DNA of 64,000 bases from Trichocoleus desertorum NBK24 (GCF_030409055.1 NZ_CP116619.1:3697628-3761627); one strand, 5' to 3'. Shown: positions 1 through 7,746, counted from the first letter of the stretch. Made by a program: numbers and translations. The notes: a model not told the origin generated them from the letters alone.

Positions 1-1524
1 CGAGATATTCGCATTGATGCTGATATTGCAACTGATAAGACCTCCAGCTATGGCTGGAACGGTATTAAAGTCATAGATACACCAGGGCTTTTTACAGAAA
101 GGAAGGATCACGATGACATTACTTACAATGCCATTGAGAAATCAGACCTGTTAGTTTTTTGCCTGACTTATATGCTATTTGACTCAATCACGGTTGAGAA
201 CTTCAAAAAGTTAGCATTTGATAAAGGCTATCGCTGGAAGATTATGCTGCTCGTCAACAAAATGTCTGACGAAGCTGGAACTGAGGACCAAAAGATCGCT
301 AGTTATCGTAAGAGCCTCACTGACGCCCTAAAGCCTTACAACTTAGATGAATTTCCTGTTTGCTTTATTGACGCAAAAGACTATTGCGATGGCGTAGACG
401 ACCAAGAAGATTTCCTGATGGAGATTAGCCGCTTCAATACATTTATTGATGAGCTGAATCAGTTTGCAGAGCGCCGTGCTTCTCTTGCTCGTCTAGATAC
501 TCCCGTTCGGATTGCTCTAGGCTGCATTGATGAAGCTCAGGTTAGTTTTACTCGTAACTCGAAACAAGATTCAGCTTTCCTTGAAGTTCTCACACGCCTC
601 TCTCGCACAGTTCGTAAAGAGCGTGATCGCTTACGGACAAAAGTTCAAGGAATTATTCTTAAGATGTCAGGTGCAGTTGTTCAAGAAGGTTCAATCTTGG
701 CTACAGCGTTGGGAACTACAGCCGAACTCAAGACCTTAGATCAACAAGCTGAAATTAATCTTCGACAACACTATGAACAAGCTGAAGATGCTTTGCAAGA
801 TGCTATTAATTCGGCCATTGAATCAATACAAGTAGAGGTAGAAAAAGTCCTCCAAAACGATTTAACTCAAGCATTCATTGCCCGTCTAGAAAAAGATCAG
901 AAAATATCAACGCAAAATCCAGAGCTTAACACTGATCTGGATTCCCTGAAATGTCAAGTGAAGTTGCTTGAGAAGATCGGAGGAAAGGCTGGTGTTAAAT
1001 TAGCAAGTTCTGCCAGTAGAGGGCTATTGCCAACGGCTAGATCAGGCCCAGTATTTCTTCGATCTATGGATGTGGCGGGAAGTGGTCTCCATCAAGGTGT
1101 TCTAAAGATTGGGGGATTTATAGGATTTAAGTTCAAACCCTGGCAGGCTGTTGGTATTGCTAAAAATATTGGTAACGCAGCCAAATTTCTTGGACCTGCT
1201 ATGGCACTTGTCTCAGTTGGAGCTGACATCTACGCAAGCCGTGAAGAACAGGAAAATGAGAAGAAAATGGCTGATGCTCGCAACGATATTAGAAGTCAAT
1301 TTCAATCGATCGCAAAGAATTTAGAAACTCAGATTGAAAGCCAACTTCGAGAGTTTGAATCTCAAGTTTATGGAGAGATTGATCAGAAGATTGCTGAGGC
1401 TCGTCACACTGAAGAGAGCGTGATCGCTGGCTCAAATGAATGGGTCAAGCAACTGATTGCAATTCGGCAAGAGTTTGAAAGGATTATCCTTGATATTCAT
1501 CAATCCATGCCTCCTATTGTTTAG
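1..1524 (+). CDS. LeoA/HP0731-type dynamin-like GTPase, 3' part (5' end outside window)
   Basis: The reading frame is open from base 1, so the gene begins upstream and 507 codons are visible. Visible residue 26 starts a DTPG motif (G3 switch of dynamin-type GTPases), and NKMSD near residue 86 fits G4; the P-loop lies before the window. The middle is charged and helical. Near the C-terminus a Gly/Ala/Phe-rich stretch (GGFIGFKFKPWQ, then GPAMALVSVGADIY) resembles the paddle or membrane-associated segment of LeoA-type bacterial dynamins, followed by a long amphipathic helix. By family, such proteins bind and remodel membranes using GTP; roles in vesicle or toxin release and stress survival have been proposed. 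Bacterial dynamins often occur as adjacent pairs, so the partner may lie upstream. GTPase identity is solid; the subfamily is from sequence flavour. Confidence 0.8.
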   Translation, partial: RDIRIDADIATDKTSSYGWNGIKVIDTPGLFTERKDHDDITYNAIEKSDLLVFCLTYMLFDSITVENFKKLAFDKGYRWKIMLLVNKMSDEAGTEDQKIASYRKSLTDALKPYNLDEFPVCFIDAKDYCDGVDDQEDFLMEISRFNTFIDELNQFAERRASLARLDTPVRIALGCIDEAQVSFTRNSKQDSAFLEVLTRLSRTVRKERDRLRTKVQGIILKMSGAVVQEGSILATALGTTAELKTLDQQAEINLRQHYEQAEDALQDAINSAIESIQVEVEKVLQNDLTQAFIARLEKDQKISTQNPELNTDLDSLKCQVKLLEKIGGKAGVKLASSASRGLLPTARSGPVFLRSMDVAGSGLHQGVLKIGGFIGFKFKPWQAVGIAKNIGNAAKFLGPAMALVSVGADIYASREEQENEKKMADARNDIRSQFQSIAKNLETQIESQLREFESQVYGEIDQKIAEARHTEESVIAGSNEWVKQLIAIRQEFERIILDIHQSMPPIV

Positions 1525-1526
1525 AT

Positions 1527-1560
1527 TCTAAGGGGGCTTTTCTAATAAAGTCCCCTTAGA
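1527..1560. terminator. Strong hairpin downstream of the dynamin-like gene
   Basis: TCTAAGGGGGCTTT pairs with AAAGTCCCCTTAGA around the loop TCTAAT, a 14-pair stem with one G-U pair. It starts three bases after the stop codon. The sequence after it is A-rich rather than T-rich, so it may work with Rho or as a 3' stabiliser. Confidence 0.6.
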
Positions 1561-1680
1561 AAAATGAGAATAGTGTCCTTGCAGAACTAGAATACTGATT
1601 ACTTGAAATCCTGATACAGATTTGATAGCAAGGATAATTGTTGGCTGCTCAAGCTACAGAAATTTAGTATTTAATACAAC

Positions 1681-2055
1681 CTATTTTGGCTCTGATTGCT
1701 TCGAGCGTTGAATAGTGAAAGAGATAGGCTGCTGGGATTGAGTAGCAGGGGTTGAAGTGTCGAATCTGGGAAGCTCAGGTTTTTGAGCTGATTGGGGATT
1801 ACTGAAGTTTGCTGGGGTGGAGGCTGAAGACTGTAACGAATGAGCGGATTGATTTGCGATCGCCCTTGAGTCCTCGAACTTCAAGGCGAAGGGTAAGCCA
1901 GTCCGTTTGTCATAGTTAGAGGCGATCGCTAAAGCCGCTCCACCCAAAATAAACACAGGCAACGGTAAGGTAATTGTCCAATTGAAATGCTGCACCCATT
2001 GGTACAGTTCCACCAAGCCAAACAAGACCACAAAAGTAGTTGCCCAGATTTTCAT
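1681..2055 (-). CDS. Small membrane protein of unknown function (124 aa)
   Basis: I do not recognise a named family. The first 45-50 residues hold two hydrophobic segments: MKIWATTFVVLFGLVELY and, after a short loop with WVQHFNW, LPLPVFILGGAALAIA. The rest is a polar Ser/Pro/Gln-rich tail with no motif. The likely topology is two membrane helices with a disordered tail. The ATG at 2055 is the only sensible start. It converges on the dynamin-like gene, with the hairpin at 1527-1560 between them. Codon use and HIP1 sites match resident genes. Confidence 0.65.
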   Translation of the reverse strand: MKIWATTFVVLFGLVELYQWVQHFNWTITLPLPVFILGGAALAIASNYDKRTGLPFALKFEDSRAIANQSAHSLQSSASTPANFSNPQSAQKPELPRFDTSTPATQSQQPISFTIQRSKQSEPK

Positions 2056-2208
2056 GGCTCAGCCCCAAGATTCACTCATGTACCAGTACTGTACCAAAGC
2101 CGTACTATACCGCAACGTTTGGAGCTTTACTATCCTTCGTAGTCACAACGGGTAGAGGCATCTCTTGTAGGTGCCTTGACCTAAATTAAGGTACGCAGAA
2201 AACGTGCC

Positions 2209-3147
2209 CTAAGCTGACAATTCCTGGATAAAAGGCGCGATCGCTTGGACAAATTCGGGAGTTGTTTCGTAGGGCATAACGTTTCGGCCTGTCATCTTGA
2301 GGCTACGGCCTTGAGGGAGATGGGCAAGATAGTCAGCAATCCGTTGATCGGGGGTTTCCTGCTTTCCAGAACGACTGATGCTGGATGCAGTTTCTCCCAC
2401 CACAACCAGCGTGGGTTGTTGAATGGCCGCGATCGCTTCCTGATAGTTCTGTCGCCAAAAGCCTGCGAGGAACGCGAACACTGCATGACGACTCGCTGGA
2501 TCTTGAGCGCCTTCCACTAACATGTCTACCCATTCTTGATCCACAGCCTCGGCGCGATCGAACAGTTGTTTGGTAGAGAACGATCGCAAAAACTGAGGAC
2601 GACGAGCATACCGGAAGAAGGCTGCACCTAAGGGAGAGTCAAATAGATTCCAAGAGAGCCGTCGTTGCCAAGGCTTGGAAGCTTTAGTCATCACGGGCCA
2701 AGCTGGAGGGCCAGAGAGCGCTAAACCACGAATCAGATTGGTTTCGGTTTGGAGTTGGGTCAAGGCGATCGCAACTGGAAACAACGCTCCCTGCACCACC
2801 AAAATCACAGGCTGCTGAATCACCGTCTGCAAAAAGTACTGCAACTGCTCCGCCCAATCCTCGGGGGTGTAAGTCAAGTGAGGCATCTCGCTTTCTCCAC
2901 AGCCCAAAAGATCAGGGTTGTAGATGGAGTTGCGATGACCCGCTTGATACCACTCGCGACAAAAGCGCTGCCAAAAATGCCGCGATAAACCTACACCAAT
3001 GGGATGAATCAATAAGAGGGGCGTTCCACTTGCCGTAGATGAATCGGCTGGAGTTTGCACCTCATAAGCGCAACGATATTCTTTCCAGGTATAGAACTGA
3101 GTAGGAGAAACACTTTGATCTTCGGGGGCAGAAATTGGGGATTGCAT
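2209..3147 (-). CDS. Alpha/beta-hydrolase-fold protein lacking the catalytic Ser and His
   Basis: The fold is recognisable: an early strand and oxyanion region (LLLIHPIGVGLSRHFWQRF), then DLLGCGESE, which matches the D-x-x-G-x-G-x-S motif. At the nucleophile elbow, where an active hydrolase has G-x-S-x-G, this protein reads VVQGALFPV with no serine. Near the C-terminus the usual G-H-x-P-H-x-E segment reads GRNVMPYETTPEF, with Tyr where the catalytic His should be. A non-catalytic or altered role is therefore likely. I start at the ATG at 3147; the frame extends to a TTG at 3216, but that part runs towards a dispersed repeat. Cyanobacterial homologues with the same change are plausible but I could not check. 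Confidence 0.75.
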   Translation of the reverse strand: MQSPISAPEDQSVSPTQFYTWKEYRCAYEVQTPADSSTASGTPLLLIHPIGVGLSRHFWQRFCREWYQAGHRNSIYNPDLLGCGESEMPHLTYTPEDWAEQLQYFLQTVIQQPVILVVQGALFPVAIALTQLQTETNLIRGLALSGPPAWPVMTKASKPWQRRLSWNLFDSPLGAAFFRYARRPQFLRSFSTKQLFDRAEAVDQEWVDMLVEGAQDPASRHAVFAFLAGFWRQNYQEAIAAIQQPTLVVVGETASSISRSGKQETPDQRIADYLAHLPQGRSLKMTGRNVMPYETTPEFVQAIAPFIQELSA

Positions 3148-3225
3148 AGAGGTTTGGGATAGGGGGCTTGAAGTTCTCCTGCATAGCTCCCGTGTCCAGT
3201 CATTTGCTGAGTGCAAATTCTCGTG

Positions 3226-3316
3226 AAACCTAACCCCCAGCCCCTTCCCTGCCAGGGAAGGGGAGCTAGATTCAAAGCCCCTCGCCTCGCAGGAGAGGGA
3301 TTTGGGGAGAGGTTTG
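3226..3316. repeat. Dispersed palindromic repeat, double hairpin
   Basis: The segment contains a perfect hairpin at 3241-3263 (CCCCTTCCCT, GCC, AGGGAAGGGG), then a second imperfect hairpin (CCCCTCGCCT..AGGAGAGGG). Outer ends AACCTAACCCCCA and TGGGGAGAGGTTT are roughly inverted. I know this layout from many cyanobacterial genomes as a non-coding REP- or MITE-like repeat. It sits between the hydrolase-fold gene and the ABC-2 permease gene. Confidence 0.75.
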
Positions 3317-3384
3317 TAGGGCGTGTGGACACGGTAGCGACACAGGGAGGGTTTGGAGGGGTTTATTCTTCCCGCATTTTAGGA

Positions 3385-4158
3385 TCAATATCCGCTCAAC
3401 AAACCTCGTTGCTTAGCTCGGCGTTCAGCTTGCCAAAATAGCAGCACCCCAACTACTAGATATACGACTCCGTTAATGAAGGCGATCGCCAACTCGTTCC
3501 AATCTAGGGCTTGCCCTTCTGCCATCAGTTCTCGCAGCACTCCTGCCCCAGGGGTCATGGGTAGAATTCTTGATAACACTTGCAGGGAACCTGTCCAATT
3601 TTCGGTGGGAGTTGCAATTAGGAACAACAGCGCGAATTGAAAGATGCCTAACAGTTGTTGCACCCGTTTCAGCAAGAGGGATAAAGCACCTAGAGCAAAT
3701 GCCAAACCGTAAGCGCCTAACAAAATACTTCCCAAGGGTAGCAACATCGTGAAGCTGAAATTGAGTTGAGCATCCGTGATCACCAAAATAATCAGTAGTA
3801 CCGTGAGGGTCAAAACTAAGCGAAGAGTGAGACTGGCGATCGCCCGCATCAAGAAGACTCGCGCCGCTCCAAAGGGAGACAGGAATAACTGCTCTAGTGT
3901 CCCAGTTTGAGCTTCTGATTGTAAGCCAATGGCGATATCGTTCATGATGAAGATCAACAGCGTCCACAGCACATAATCAACGATGGCTGAATCTAGGCGG
4001 TCGCCAAATTGGATGGTAGGGCCAGCAATGTAACGAACACTGGAAAACAGCCCGTAAAACACCAGTGTGATGATGAAAATTCCGGCGATCGCATCGGCAG
4101 GATAGCGAATGAACTGAATCCAGCTCCGTCGCAGTTCGGCCCAAAACAAATTAAGCAT
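3385..4158 (-). CDS. ABC-2 type transporter permease (257 aa)
   Basis: The protein has about six hydrophobic segments. The N-terminus (FWAELRRSWIQFIRYPAD) is typical of ABC-2 exporters, and the first cytoplasmic loop carries the common E-x-x-T-G-T-L-E-Q-L signature (EAQTGTLEQLFLSPF), which contacts the ATPase. It overlaps the upstream ATPase gene by 8 bp, so the two are translationally coupled and form one exporter. The substrate cannot be told from sequence; relatives export drugs, polysaccharides, lipids or peptides. The stop lies about 70 bases from the repeat at 3226-3316. Confidence 0.88.
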   Translation of the reverse strand: MLNLFWAELRRSWIQFIRYPADAIAGIFIITLVFYGLFSSVRYIAGPTIQFGDRLDSAIVDYVLWTLLIFIMNDIAIGLQSEAQTGTLEQLFLSPFGAARVFLMRAIASLTLRLVLTLTVLLIILVITDAQLNFSFTMLLPLGSILLGAYGLAFALGALSLLLKRVQQLLGIFQFALLFLIATPTENWTGSLQVLSRILPMTPGAGVLRELMAEGQALDWNELAIAFINGVVYLVVGVLLFWQAERRAKQRGLLSGY

Positions 4159-5074
4159 CTCGCCCCTCTCGCACCAGTTTCAAAAAGATGCCTGTCAAAT
4201 CAGCTTGGTCCTTCTTCACGCCCAGAATTGGTAGCGGTTGCAAAATGGCAAACACCTGATACAGCGTGTCGGCACCCTGTACATATACAGTTTGCTCAGC
4301 CTCAACGACTGCACCCAGCGCCGCGATCGCCTGACTCTGCTTGTCATTCAGCGGGCTTTCGAGTTCGATTGTGTAAGCGGAACCAGAAAACTGCCGAATC
4401 AATTCTCGCGTCGGTTCCTCAGCAATAATTTCGCCTGCTTGAATAATTGCCACGCGATCGGAGAGTTGCTCGGCAATGTCGAGTTGATGGGTGGTGAGGA
4501 GAATCGCCCGTCCCTCTTGAGCAATTTCGCGCACCAAAGCTTTGACGTTTTCTGTGGCTTCTACGTCGAGACCGAGAGTGGGTTCATCTAACAGTAAAAG
4601 TTGCGGTTGATGCACCAGAGCTACGGCGATCGCCAGTTTTTGCTGCATCCCGCGAGACAGCGCTTGTACCGGGGTTCGGCGTTTATCCATCAAGCCAAAG
4701 CGCTCTAGCAGCGATCGCCCGTACCGTTTAGCGTGGCGCTGGTCTAATCCCCGCAACATGCCAAAGTATTCCAGATTCTCTTCTGGGCTGAGCCGCCAGT
4801 AGACATTGCGATTGCCTTCCAAGACTGCACCCAGCAGCTTTAAGGCGCGGGGGTCGCAGTGGGGGTCGCTACCAGCTATTTTGACGAAGCCAGAGTCGGG
4901 ACGAATTAAGCCCGCAATCATCTTAATGGTGGTGGTTTTGCCCGCTCCATTCGGCCCTAAAAACGCTAGAACTTCTCCGGTTTTGATGCTTAAGGAAACG
5001 TTGCGCACGGCTTGAATCTGTTTGCCGCGATCACGATAGGTTTTGCTCAGGTTGTCAGCTTCGAGTGCAATCAT
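4151..5074 (-). CDS. ABC transporter ATP-binding protein
   Basis: This is a complete ATPase domain: Walker A GPNGAGKTT, signature LSRGMQQK, Walker B LLLLDEP, and the H-loop His in LLTTHQ. The roughly 80-residue C-terminal extension is typical of ABC-2 exporter ATPases. I chose the ATG at 5074 (MIALEADNLSKTY). A GTG at 5092 is in frame, but that start would overlap the upstream gene's stop. It drives the permease encoded immediately downstream with an 8 bp overlap. Confidence 0.9.
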   Translation of the reverse strand: MIALEADNLSKTYRDRGKQIQAVRNVSLSIKTGEVLAFLGPNGAGKTTTIKMIAGLIRPDSGFVKIAGSDPHCDPRALKLLGAVLEGNRNVYWRLSPEENLEYFGMLRGLDQRHAKRYGRSLLERFGLMDKRRTPVQALSRGMQQKLAIAVALVHQPQLLLLDEPTLGLDVEATENVKALVREIAQEGRAILLTTHQLDIAEQLSDRVAIIQAGEIIAEEPTRELIRQFSGSAYTIELESPLNDKQSQAIAALGAVVEAEQTVYVQGADTLYQVFAILQPLPILGVKKDQADLTGIFLKLVREGRDA

Positions 5075-5079
5075 GTTGC

Positions 5080-5307
5080 CTAAACCAACCACCCTGTTTC
5101 ATCACGTTCGTGGCGTTCATGGCGAGCTTGAGCAAATTGCTGGAGTTGCCCCGCATTTTGTTGTTCGCACCACCAGCGCAAGCCAGCCTCAATCGCTTGG
5201 TCGCGATCGCTGGTTAGTTGGTCTACCTGTTGCACTAGTGCTGCATCTAGGGTGACAGAAATGGTCTGCTGTGAAAAATCCACCGGGGACATGGTCGAGA
5301 ATGCCAA
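5080..5307 (-). CDS. Ribbon-helix-helix-like protein, possible antitoxin (75 aa)
   Basis: Residues 15-50 (SVTLDAALVQQVDQL..AIEAGLRWW) fit the strand-helix-helix pattern of CopG/MazE-like DNA-binding antitoxins. The C-terminal third is rich in Gln, His and Arg (FAQARHERHERDE). No toxin gene adjoins it: downstream lies the ABC ATPase gene, 5 bases away, and upstream a retropepsin-like gene. It may be an orphan antitoxin or a local regulator of the exporter. An alternative start is the Met at residue 6. Assignment is from pattern only. Confidence 0.6.
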   Translation of the reverse strand: MAFSTMSPVDFSQQTISVTLDAALVQQVDQLTSDRDQAIEAGLRWWCEQQNAGQLQQFAQARHERHERDETGWLV

Positions 5308-5322
5308 TAAGGGTCAGGGTTT

Positions 5323-5348
5323 GCGATCGCTTTGTTACTATATCAACC
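5323..5348. repeat. Dispersed 26 bp repeat, copy 1
   Basis: GCGATCGCTTTGTTACTATATCAACC. Copies 2 and 3 are at 6074-6098 and 6737-6762 in the same orientation, sharing an invariant CTTTGTTACTATATCAACC core. Confidence 0.85.
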
Positions 5349-5360
5349 GAGAAAAGTGCT

Positions 5361-5789
5361 TTACTCAGCCTCTTTGTGGCTTGGACTCACCTCAAACTGC
5401 AATTCGGAGCGGTAGAAACAAACGTTAAACTCCATAAAGAAGTTGACTTGCCCTAAAATCAATGGCACGTTTGTAGCCTGCGTCCAAGCAAATACAAGTT
5501 GTACGGGTACAAACTGACCGATTACTGCTTGTACCACAGCAACCCTTGCTTCGTATTGGGCTAAGTTACCTGTCAAGCTTAAAGCAGTAGTTTGGCGCTC
5601 CCATGCATACCCAAGCTCAACGCCTATGGGGTAAGGCAAGACATTGACGCTTGCTCCTGTGTCTAGTAGGCCAGTTGTGACTACAGATTGTTGCTGATGA
5701 ATTAGGGTAATGGGTAGATATGGGCGAAAAGCAGCCGCACCTAAGGCAACGTCAGCCGAGACGAAAGGATACCGCCCCCCGCTATTCAT
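5361..5789 (-). CDS. Retropepsin-like aspartic protease-fold protein (142 aa)
   Basis: The diagnostic motif is GLLDTGASVNVLP, the D-T-G-A-S active site of single-domain retropepsin-like proteases, preceded by a strand run (FRPYLPITLIH). Later LILGQVNFFMEF fits the hydrophobic-hydrophobic-Gly motif before the C-terminal helix (often LGRDFL). One DTG copy implies a homodimer. The ATG at 5789 overlaps the upstream gene's stop by 8 bp, so the two are probably co-translated. I know such pairs as common in cyanobacteria; substrates are unknown. A longer in-frame start at 5849 would lie deep in the upstream gene and is unlikely. Confidence 0.75.
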   Translation of the reverse strand: MNSGGRYPFVSADVALGAAAFRPYLPITLIHQQQSVVTTGLLDTGASVNVLPYPIGVELGYAWERQTTALSLTGNLAQYEARVAVVQAVIGQFVPVQLVFAWTQATNVPLILGQVNFFMEFNVCFYRSELQFEVSPSHKEAE

Positions 5790-5997
5790 GATCTTGATTT
5801 TTAGCTTCTTGTAGAACCTTGAGCATGGTATCTGCCGCTTCAAAGGCATCGTAAGGCGACCACACAGGATACTCTTGGTCAGGTTGAATTAGATCTGTTT
5901 CCTGTTGGGCTAGCTCTGAGAGTAAGACCTGCATAACGTAAAACTTATCTGCACGGTCAAGCCCTCGCAATGTGGCTAGTAAATCCGCCGAAACCAT
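5782..5997 (-). CDS. Small acidic protein paired with the retropepsin-like gene (71 aa)
   Basis: I do not recognise a named domain. The sequence is helical at the N-terminus (LLATLRGLDRADKFYVMQVL), then has a short linker with YPVWSPYDAFEAA and an acidic end. Its stop overlaps the start of the DTGAS protein gene by 8 bp, indicating a two-gene unit. It may be a partner or antitoxin-like regulator of the protease-fold protein; this is inferred only from gene order. Confidence 0.65.
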   Translation of the reverse strand: MVSADLLATLRGLDRADKFYVMQVLLSELAQQETDLIQPDQEYPVWSPYDAFEAADTMLKVLQEAKNQDHE

Positions 5998-6073
5998 CTA
6001 AAGCACTCCAGTAAGGCAGGTACGCCTCTTCATCCTATCGTGGCTCAGTTGGTCTAGCGGTCACGGGAATGTT

Positions 6074-6098
6074 GCATCGCTTTGTTACTATATCAACC
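6074..6098. repeat. Dispersed repeat, copy 2 (25 bp)
   Basis: GCATCGCTTTGTTACTATATCAACC, one base shorter than copy 1. The following CAAAACGCCTCTCTAAGTCA is loosely similar to the bases after copy 3, so the full unit may be about 45 bp. Confidence 0.85.
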
Positions 6099-6205
6099 CA
6101 AAACGCCTCTCTAAGTCAGCTCGCTGAGGGCAGATTATCTCACCTACTGTCCTTGCCGAATACACAATAATAGAAAATAGATTCGTTAGTATTTTCCAGG
6201 CTTAC

Positions 6206-6484
6206 ATGCAGTTTGAGTGGGACGAAGCGAAAAATCTTGAAAATATTCGCAAACATCAAATTGATTTCGTAGATGTCCCGGAAATGTTTGAAAGCCCCAT
6301 GCTAATTGAGCTTGATGATCGCCTGAATTATGGCGAAGACCGCTGGGTCGGCATCGGTTTTTTGCGAAACGGCGTAGCGGTTGTGGTTTGGACAGAGCGA
6401 CAAGGTGATGTCATCCGAATTATTTCAGCACGAAGGGCAAATCGGTATGAACGCAAGCGATTCGAGCAATACCTCTCGTACTAA
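6206..6484 (+). CDS. brnT: BrnT-family ribonuclease toxin (92 aa)
   Basis: The sequence matches BrnT (DUF497): N-terminal FEWDEAKNLENIRKHQIDF, then DVPEMFESP, a central GEDRWVGIG, and the C-terminal IRIISARRANRYERKRFEQY with the conserved Arg/Ala/Glu pattern. Length is normal for the family. BrnT is an mRNA-cleaving toxin with a RelE-like fold that is held inactive by BrnA. The antitoxin gene follows with a 38 bp overlap. The region is AT-rich compared with flanking core genes and lies between two copies of a dispersed repeat, which fits acquisition. Confidence 0.9.
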   Translation: MQFEWDEAKNLENIRKHQIDFVDVPEMFESPMLIELDDRLNYGEDRWVGIGFLRNGVAVVVWTERQGDVIRIISARRANRYERKRFEQYLSY

Positions 6485-6725
6485 CTGGGCAGCTTTAGAG
6501 GCAATGTCAGATGAAGAAATTGATTATTCTGATATTCCGCCTCTTGCAGAAGATTTTTTTGACAAAGCTACTTTACGAGTCCCTTCCCCTCAAGCTCGTA
6601 ATTTGGTTCAAATTGATCCTGATATTATTTCTTGGTTTCAATCTCAAGATGCAGAATACAAAAAACTCATTAATTCAGTCTTGCGTCGTCATATCGAAAG
6701 TGGTGGCGATAGGCAAGCAAGCTAA
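6447..6725 (+). CDS. brnA: BrnA-family antitoxin (92 aa)
   Basis: The ATG at 6447 lies inside brnT, in another frame, preceded by AGGG at a suitable distance. The protein has an N-terminal disordered part with WAALEAMSDEEIDYSDIPPL, typical of BrnA, and a C-terminal ribbon-helix-helix segment (VQIDPDIISWFQSQDAEYKK..INSVLRRHI). In this family the antitoxin binds BrnT and represses the module's promoter. Toxin-first order with overlap is the normal BrnTA arrangement. A longer frame from 6381 exists, but its extra residues are not family-like. Confidence 0.9.
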   Translation: MNASDSSNTSRTNWAALEAMSDEEIDYSDIPPLAEDFFDKATLRVPSPQARNLVQIDPDIISWFQSQDAEYKKLINSVLRRHIESGGDRQAS

Positions 6726-6736
6726 TTTTTTGTTAA

Positions 6737-6762
6737 GCGATCACTTTGTTACTATATCAACC
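6737..6762. repeat. Dispersed 26 bp repeat, copy 3
   Basis: GCGATCACTTTGTTACTATATCAACC lies 11 bases after the brnA stop. It differs from copy 1 by one base within the HIP1-like start. Confidence 0.85.
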
Positions 6763-6990
6763 CCAGATGCCTTTCCGAAGTTGATTTTTAATTCAAGCGA
6801 TTGCTTAGCGTGTCGAGTACAACCATAATGATAAAAAATGAACTTAAGGCTAGGAGTCCTAAAATTTTCAGTATTTGATTGAGAGTCTTTTAAGGATCCA
6901 TAAGTAAATTAGTCTATTGAAGTCTTAATTTTATTGTTTTATAGCCTGCTGTAGTGGGCAGATTGAAACAACATATTTAGGTCTAATTCT

Positions 6991-7611
6991 ATGGTTGCTG
7001 AAATTGAGAGACTAATTCAAGAGTTAACAAAATTATCCAAAGTCTATATTCAAGTGCGAGCGCAAGAAAATATTTACAAAAAAATCTTAATGCATCTGCG
7101 TGAAATTTATATTTCCAATAGAGAAGAGTTTTCGGATGTCATCATAAATCGTATTAAGGAGTTAAAAGGACAGATAGAATCTACTCTTGATCCTGATGTT
7201 AAGCAAAGAATTCAATTAGTTAAACTCTTTCCGGGAAAAAGAATTTGCAAAGCGGAGAGTTACTTCAAGGCAGAAGCTTTTACTCCTCGACGAGGAACAG
7301 TAGTTTTTCATGAAACTGATTATTTTATAGGCATCATTGATGATTGGAAGCCTGTGCGAAAGATATATGAAATCAGAAACTTAAAAGATGGTCTCTATGC
7401 ATGGCATAGGCTAGAGAATTTGGTCGTTTTAGGAACCTGTAATGAAAAAATTTGGAATGAGGATATGTGGAATGAGCTAACTACTGTGAGAGTAACACAT
7501 TGCTGGAATTGCAAAACATACCTGTGTCCGGGTGATAAAGTGTGTGGATCTTGCAATTGGTATGTGTGTCCAGAGTGTAATTCATGCCAATGCGATTTTG
7601 TACCTTCCTAA
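6991..7611 (+). CDS. AT-rich hypothetical protein with C-terminal zinc ribbon (206 aa)
   Basis: No named family is recognised. Residues 1-75 are helical and charged. The middle has strands (RRGTVVFHETDYFIGIIDDW). The last 35 residues carry a dense cysteine cluster, CWNC..CPGDKVCGSC..CPEC..CQC, fitting one or two zinc ribbons. Codon use is much more AT-rich than most of the window and the gene has no HIP1 site, both suggesting recent acquisition. It stands alone after brnTA with about 260 AT-rich bases upstream. Zinc ribbons of this shape can bind nucleic acid or protein, so the function stays open. Confidence 0.65.
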   Translation: MVAEIERLIQELTKLSKVYIQVRAQENIYKKILMHLREIYISNREEFSDVIINRIKELKGQIESTLDPDVKQRIQLVKLFPGKRICKAESYFKAEAFTPRRGTVVFHETDYFIGIIDDWKPVRKIYEIRNLKDGLYAWHRLENLVVLGTCNEKIWNEDMWNELTTVRVTHCWNCKTYLCPGDKVCGSCNWYVCPECNSCQCDFVPS

Positions 7612-7746
7612 GCAAGAAAATTTTCTTATAATTTGATTCTGAACTAAACAATTTTGCAGAAAAGATTTGCAACCACCCACTTTGCCAATCAAAAATTGGA
7701 TTGACACACAATATTAAGTTTCAAGCTAATCATTATAAGTAGAGCC

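Noticed and set aside
3211-3441. Open frames on both strands across the palindromic repeat
   Set aside because: They are created by the repeat itself (Pro/Gly-rich, low complexity) and have no start signal or family sequence.
6046-6076. tRNA-like stretch GTGGCTCAGTTGGTCTAGCG
   Set aside because: It resembles a D-arm, but no T-arm (GGTTCGA) or acceptor stem can be found around it.
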